DNA from: Brachyhypopomus gauderio
Lineage: Eukaryota > Chordata > Actinopteri > Gymnotiformes > Hypopomidae
Direction: 5' to 3'
Assembly: GCF_052324685.1 (NCBI RefSeq)
Contig: NC_135228.1
Coordinates: 10,938,886-11,002,885, forward strand
DNA: 64,000 nucleotides
In this document: piece by piece, positions 56,801 to 64,000 of the stretch
Layout: each line of letters opens with the position of its first letter
Position numbering within the stretch: the first letter of the stretch is position 1
Translations under genes and position numbers: made by a program
Notes under the pieces: model-generated
Database searches by the model: none
What the model saw: only the letters and a program-made list of their open reading frames with translations
Told to the model about the DNA's origin: nothing

Positions 56801-57714
56801 TGTCCCAGAATGACGCCGCCTTGCTCACTTGAGTGTTTTGTGCATAAACTCATCTCACATGCTAGTCAGATAAAGAGAATCATAATTGTCTTGAAAGGCG
56901 AAATAACACCATGGATAAGGCACCACGGTGAAGAAAAAAATCTGTTGCGTTCTGCTACTGTGAGAACAGAAGAGATAATGATATACGGTTAAAGATGCAT
57001 TGATAACCTTTTATCTATAGATCGGTGATAGCACATTATCATTCTGAACACTATGAAGGTTCACTTTTGCCATAACCATATCACATTAGGGAAATTCTGA
57101 ACGTGGCTTTTTGCTGGTGTCTGATCAAAGATTGTAGCTCTCAAAGAAGAGTGCCCACTTGCCTGTAAATCCTGCTCTTTTACAGCAGTAATAGTTGCCA
57201 ACACACCCATTTTTGGCTTTAAATCTTTGCATTTCTTAGTTTATTGAACACTATTCAGTTGACTCAATCAGGACTCACCTGACGCTCATTACACCTAGTG
57301 TTTTAGTTGCTATGGAGATATGCTAATCGCTTGCCAACATGTGAATGTTCAACTGATTCAGTCACTCTGTTCATGAGAGTCTGTATTGCTGGACTTAACG
57401 TGGATGAATCGTGTATAATACAAGCATGTCCAGACTTGCTTCCTCCCACAAAGCCTTAAACAAAAGAATTAAAACGCTTATCTTATTCAGACACCTAATA
57501 ACAATTGATATGGCAGGTATTAGAAAGGAATGCAAGAATATGGGAAACAATGTGAGTTATTCTGTGGTCCTTAAAATGTTTATGTAAAACTTATTTTTTT
57601 GTATTACAGATATATATATATCTTTTCTTTAATTGTATATACAAGCTGAAATATAAACAAGCTGTTGGTTTTACTGTAAACAGTGGCATGTTTAAAACTC
57701 TGTTTAGCCTTCCT

Positions 57715-57772
57715 CATGGCTAGTACAATACAATACATCAAAGTAGCTCATGGCTAGTACAATGCATCAAAG
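57715..57772. repeat. short direct duplication
   Basis: The block CTCATGGCTAGTACAAT followed by ACATCAAAGTA occurs twice in succession with a small length difference. Confidence 0.8.
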
Positions 57773-58059
57773 TAATAGCAGTGTCACAAACCTCGAGCAC
57801 ATTGCTCTGAGGCTATGAAAGGTCTTTATAGTACTAAGGGACTCCTGCCATGATTAACTTTAACAGTCTTGGGTCTTTAAGTCTTTCTACCCATCATCTG
57901 ATAGTGAAGAGATTACAATCAAATGACAAAGTATTCAATGTAGCTACTTATCTTTTTTAAAATCAAAATGTGGAATACGTCGATTCAATGGAAATGGAAT
58001 GGACAGGTCAGTACTCACTTTCACACTCACGGGATTATCGCACGTGGGCCCCGGTGCAG

Positions 58060-58318
58060 CGTGCTAGCTGGGCGGTCTTTGCGCTAGCTGGGCGGTCTTT
58101 GCGCTAGGCTGGGCGGTCTTTGCGCTGGCTGGGCGGTCTTTGCGCTAGGCTGGGCGGTCTTTGCGCTAGGCTGGGCGGTCTTTGCGCTAGGCTGGGCGGT
58201 CTTTGCGCTGGCTGGGCGGTCTTTGCGCTAGCTGGGCGGTCTTTGCGCTAGGCTGGCTGTTTTTGCGCTAGGCTGGGTGGTCTTTGTGCTAGCTGGGCGG
58301 TCTTTGTGCTAGGCTGGC
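58060..58318. repeat. GC-rich minisatellite, 20-21 bp, about 12 copies
   Basis: Units GCTGGGCGGTCTTTGCGCTAG vary between GCTAG, GCTAGG and GCTGG ends, so unit length alternates by one or two bases; the last copies are more diverged. Confidence 0.95.
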
Positions 58319-61300
58319 AGTTCACCGAGTTCTGAATTGATGGAGTTCGCACGACGAGTTCAACAATTAGCCTAATGAAGTGCACGCACAGCAGGAAGTC
58401 ACAATCAGTGCCCGAGCAACAGTTGCGCCCTTGAATATTCATGCACCGACGGCTCGCCTGCATAATGCCCCATGCTAGTGAATACCAATCGCCATGTTTC
58501 CCCACCAAACACCGCACCGATCGCACTCATTGGGATTATTATTTTTGGCTCGCTCCTCTTACCAACATAATTCTGGTTCAGCCATAATGCTCTGTTTGGA
58601 TTAAAGAGTTGGAACAAGCAAGCAACTCAGATCAGTAATGTGTTAATAATAACTACTTTGCAGCTACTGGTGAGTTAATAAGGTCTGTAGATGGTTGATG
58701 GGGACGGTATGCTATACGGTAGGCCTAACGCATTAAGTAACTATGACCGAGTACCTCTGTGGGTTACACTGAGACAGGTCTACCGTTTCCCCGTTCATCA
58801 ACATGCCTTGACATGGATCTTTATGTGACGTTGTTCCGCACAGTCTTGACACGTGTCACGGCACCATGGATGTCACGTTGGAAGATGGAAACGTGGCCGT
58901 CTTTACCAGGGGTCAACAAGACAAGCATTAATGTGTCATAACACTATCAGAAACTGGAATCAATCACTTGTCGTGTAGGATGGTAAAGACCCCATTTCAC
59001 ATTTAATAACTTTTTTACCTTCTCATTGTGTTGTATAAGCTACCAGGAAAGGCACATATCATCATGGCCTCAAGAAATCTAATTATGAAAGGCTAAACCT
59101 CAATTATTTAACCATTTGAACAGAGGCCACATAGCCAAGAATTCTTGTTAAGAACAATGCACTTAATTCACCAACCGTTCTTATCAATTCATTTCTTCTT
59201 AAACCATCGCTGTTTTAACAAAGATTCTGACATTCGGTGGTTTCTTATCTGAGATTTGCTGTCCACACTGAGCACGTCTATGCATATTTAAGCGATTAAA
59301 TATCTGTGCAAAATATTTTTATAGGTTTAAAATACCAATAATAAACTTTTTCAAATTTATTTTGGCCATTTAGTCTAGGCTTAAATAAACACAACACTAA
59401 TACTTTATCATAAATTATGTTTCTTGAGAATAGTGCCATTCAATAATCAGTGAAGTAAAGGTCCCAGCCACCTCACCTGTGTAGTAAATAAGAAATCTGT
59501 CTGTCTCTCTCTCTCTGTGTCACTAGCACGGAGGCAGGTATTCTGGAGGCAAGATAAAGAGGAGGGGTGAGATGATTTTACACACTTCAGGTTCCATATC
59601 TCTGTGTGCGCAGTGTCCAGCTTTTACGAGGACTGGCGGGACGTTTACTTGCTAATTGGGTACAACTGGCACGCGCGTTCTTTTTACATAGGGATTCATC
59701 ATTATAACAAAAAGATTTTTAAAAATCCATGTCATTAGTCTGTAGACGTTTTCTTATAACCTTTCTCAAGAACAAATGTAGCAAAGAAAACCCTAGGAAG
59801 GCATTACTGAATGCAGCCCAATTTTCCTAAGGCTCTGAAAAAGCTGTAGGCTACAGCTTCTCTTTGAAGCTGCACAACGAAACGGTGTTGTGTAAATTTG
59901 TAAAGTCCTGAAGCAATATGCGCGGGAATGACGACACTTGTGTTCTCGTTGTTACGGTTTGTGAACTGAACGATCATAAAAGCCTCATTTGGCTCAACTG
60001 TGTGATAGTTGTCCTTGGTTACAACATAAAATATATTGACTTTAAGAATCAGAAGACATCATTTTGTGGTAAACAACAACCGTCGTTAAAGAAATGCGGG
60101 TGCGAAGGTGTTGCCACAGAGTGTCTTTTGAAGCTCGCGCCTCGTTTTGGACAGCCGCGTCTTTTGCACGTCGGCGCGTGTCCGCTTCAGCGCGGCGTGA
60201 AGGTGTCGGAGCAAAGCGGTTGCATACACCTTTAGCTCTAATGAGACGTCTGTTTGGACTGGGCCGGGCAGCTCAAGTGAACAAAAACACACGGCAGTGA
60301 TTACGCATGAGGGTGCGCGGCGACGGCGGACAGATCTGTCGCGTGATGAAACGTTGCCCATTACTTTCCATTTGCACTTGACTGGGTCCTTGTTATCGCA
60401 TCACTTCCTCGTGCGCCGAAATCGCAGAAGGGTTCTAGGCGGCTCTTTCTTGGAACACCCTGCCGGAGCAGACCTTTCCACAGCGCCGTCACGTCAAGCT
60501 GACCATCTGGGCCTCAGCTGAGCGGATTACGCAACACTTTGCCGGACGTGAGCACGCTTGACTTGGTCCACGAGGAGAACCAGGTCGCTCACTGACTCAA
60601 CACTGCCATCTAATGGGTAGAAGGGACCAAATATGGGGTTGAACAGTTGGAGTAAGACAGCAGATGTGGCATAAGTGGTATTTAGTTTCTTCTTAACGAG
60701 GACTCAAAAGAGAAGTGATTCATCGGCCCCGTTGCACAGAACACCAGACCACGACTCCAAAAGGGCCCGCTGTGGCCCAGACACAGGGTGCGTTGCATGA
60801 CAGCTGATTCTTCCAGCACTCACACGGCGCATTCAGGGTCTTCTGTCGGGACGCACCTGTCCAGACGCCATTGTTATGCTGAGGCACCCCGATGGTTCCA
60901 AAAGGTGGACTTCACACGACACGTTTTATGTATGAAAACTGAAGACGCTTATGCAACATCCTTGGGTTTGTTTTGTTCAAACTAATCCTATGCTCTGTGG
61001 ATTGCGACTGTCCGCCGTGTCGGTTTCAAAAGGTTTTTATTAGTCTGCTTTTAGATCCAGCTATAGAAAATCTCATTGTGCCTCAGCGTCACCATGCACA
61101 CGGTCCCCAGAGCTACAGCAGAGTTCAGCGTTTTACAGGAGGCAGCTGCATTCATTCTTAACGGGCTGGATGAGTAACTGCTGAATTTCGATGGGTTTCT
61201 TTGAGCAGGAGCGTGTTAAATAGTGCAGCGCTGCAGTCCCCCGAGACACCGAAGACTGGTTTACTGTTGTCTGTGGAAAGAGTTTTCAACCCAGGCACCC

Positions 61301-62546
61301 ATCCCCGGACACAGTTGTGTTCTGTTCCATTTTATACCCATTAGTCAGCTAATTAAAGGCAGAGAGTGTCTGGTTGAGATGTACTGGGAACTGAGACACA
61401 ACAAACGACGTGAAAAGTCCTTAAGGTCTGGAGCGAAACCCTCCGGCCTGACCTTAAAAAAAAAAAAAAAAACTCTCTGAGCTCTAAAATGTCACCTAAT
61501 AGGGAATATACTAGGGTAGTCATGAGAGAATCGTTCTGAAAAGGACTGAAAATCATCTCTTAACGGGCCTCTAAGCTTGGAAAACTTTCTGCTACACAAA
61601 CCTTCACATCTCCTTGTATGCAGGGGCTTTCCATTTCCTCTTTAAAAGGGTATGCTTAGATGCCACCAATAAAAAGGCTGAAGAAGAAATACAACCACAG
61701 CCTCCCACACAAGCTGGCAACACCCAATAAACGCTCTTCTGACACATTAACATGTTCCACCAAAGCTCATCCATTTATTTCATAAAACAGCCTGTGAAGC
61801 AACACGGGTAAAAACCCATCCGATCCATCACTGATGTTCCACTTGACAAGATGGATTAAAAACAAACACTGGACAGCTCTAGATTACAGGCAGTAAATAT
61901 AGTGGGAGGCGCAAGGCCGACCGACACTCGCGGCACAAAGCGGCTCCTCGCTTGAAGCGTGCGGATCAAAGAGCGGAGAAGGTCGTCTTAAGTGTACGAG
62001 ACTTGAGTTGTGACGGTCCTTGACTGAAGAGCACTTGCAAAGACTGTAGCTGTCCCAGGTCCTGCTTCAGCGGTCTCAGGAGATTAACAAACGCTACGGT
62101 AGCTGCTTCCCGCTAAATTAGGAGTCGACACAAACCCACCTTGCAAGCCGACTCTCATGAAAGTGAAAGTTGGAAAGGTAGCGCCGTAGTACTGGAATGA
62201 CAGGTCATTTGAATTACTAAGAAGCCTCAACGCTGTGCATTTCAACACCCTGTGCTGTAATGTGAGAGAGGGGGGGGGGGAATTAAATCCACATGGGGTG
62301 GGGGAGGTGTGAAGGACATGTAAATAAGAAAGCTGAGAATGATAAAGCAGCTCTCCACCAAGCCTTGTGTCATATGGATGGACGACTGTAGACGTGATCA
62401 CCACATGTTCACCACATACTGATCAAAGCATCCGAACGAACACAAGCTGTACAGGCAATGCATATTCAGAAAGGGGTGGTGGTGGTGGGGGGGGCAAGAA
62501 CACCAGACACCACACGGATCCTGGCAAACAAACCGAGGCGCGTGCT
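58319..62546. other. intergenic, left of yipf5
   Basis: No gene is recognised. It includes the CpG-rich block near 60080-60370, a poly-A run at about 61447-61464 and short G-runs near 62271 and 62488. Its right part may include distal yipf5 3' UTR. Confidence 0.5.
60080..60370. promoter_or_regulatory. orphan CpG-rich block
   Basis: CpG dinucleotides are dense here compared with the AT-rich surroundings. No annotated gene start lies nearby. Open frames exist on both strands but look like GC-driven artefacts. It could be an alternative distal first exon or promoter, an unannotated non-coding RNA promoter, or a CpG-rich repeat. Confidence 0.3.
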
Positions 62547-62998
62547 TTTATTGTTTTTTAACGTCTCAACAAAGCGTGTGCTGCGTGGCCGAGGACCGAG
62601 CGCTCCCTGTAGCGATTACGCGCTCCGCTCACCATTAAACACACCGCAGGTTTGCCTTCCGGCTGGCGCGGGGGGAGATTTCATTTACAAGTTTCATTCC
62701 TTAATCAACCTGTGGAAAAAAGAAGTAAACAAATAAAACTGGTCAGAAATTAGGCTTTATAAATCTGCTATTGGGGCCACAGTCTTTAGACGGGAATGGG
62801 GGAGGCGGGGAAAACAAAAAAGGAAAAAAAAAAAAAGAAAAACGCTACAGCCGCTCCCTTCTGGCAGATGATGAATATGGAATGCGTTTCTCGACTGAGC
62901 CAAATCGCGGCTATAGTGACTGGTGATGCACTTTACGACAAAGTGGTCCTCATAAAGTCTGTGCTGGTGTGGCCGTGTGTCCTGCTGACGTCCCGGGC
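62547..62998 (-). other. yipf5: yipf5 3' UTR, end inferred
   Basis: Non-coding sequence after the yipf5 stop on the minus strand. An AATAAA signal (62547-62552, minus strand) marks a plausible end about 450 nt from the stop; further signals lie beyond, for example near 61764. Assignment is by motif only. Confidence 0.45.
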
Positions 62999-63955
<957 letters not shown>

Positions 63956-64000
63956 CTACAAGGTTCTAAACCATTCGCATTAATTTGGACTAATGAACTA

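Larger units (their letters stand above)
49615..58059. other. intergenic between nr3c1 and yipf5
   Basis: No gene is recognised. Simple repeats lie at 51522-51548 (CA), 52639-52658 (20 C), 53798-53824 (CA) and 54257-54276 (TG). Other open frames are short and resemble no family I know. Confidence 0.55.

Noticed and set aside
60086..60361. Arg-rich frames on both strands in the CpG-rich block
   Set aside because: Both strands are open at once, as expected from high GC content; kept only as a regulatory candidate.

Overview
The window is vertebrate nuclear DNA, most likely from a teleost fish. Genes are split by GT-AG introns, the three recognisable proteins are vertebrate orthologues, and the glucocorticoid receptor has a fish-type C-terminus ([12 protein letters not shown], then KPLLFHQK). 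Microsatellites, long C/G homopolymers, hAT elements, a LINE fragment and a tRNA-derived SINE fit a fish genome. I cannot name the species.

Layout: (1) 1-620, + strand: the last coding exon of arhgap26 (end of its SH3 domain), followed by a 3' UTR. (2) about 3150-38400, - strand: the complete coding sequence of nr3c1 (glucocorticoid receptor) in eight coding exons, joining in frame to 714 residues. It has a long 3' UTR, a likely non-coding first exon ending at 38037 and a CpG-rich promoter around 38380-38640. (3) about 38640-62540: no recognisable gene. This part holds a 1.2-kb hAT remnant with an 8-bp target-site duplication and a nested insertion, two copies of one hAT-type MITE, tandem repeats and one orphan CpG-rich block. 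(4) 62999-63922, - strand: the last two coding exons of yipf5; the rest lies beyond the right edge. The order and orientation arhgap26(+) - nr3c1(-) - yipf5(-) match human 5q31.

The genes are neighbours by conserved synteny, not a pathway. arhgap26 encodes a RhoGAP of endocytosis and the cytoskeleton, nr3c1 a steroid-activated transcription factor, and yipf5 an ER-Golgi membrane protein. arhgap26 and nr3c1 converge tail to tail and may end less than 1 kb apart.

The unusual material lies mostly in nr3c1 introns. The exon 4 acceptor sits at the end of an almost A-free pyrimidine tract of about 350 nt. The exon 6 acceptor follows a (TG)n tract instead of a normal polypyrimidine tract. Intron 7 holds a 34-bp minisatellite that appears to have grown out of a LINE reverse-transcriptase fragment and was later hit by a SINE. 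I found no sign of a new multi-gene system. Most long open frames besides the named exons are low-complexity or antisense shadows.
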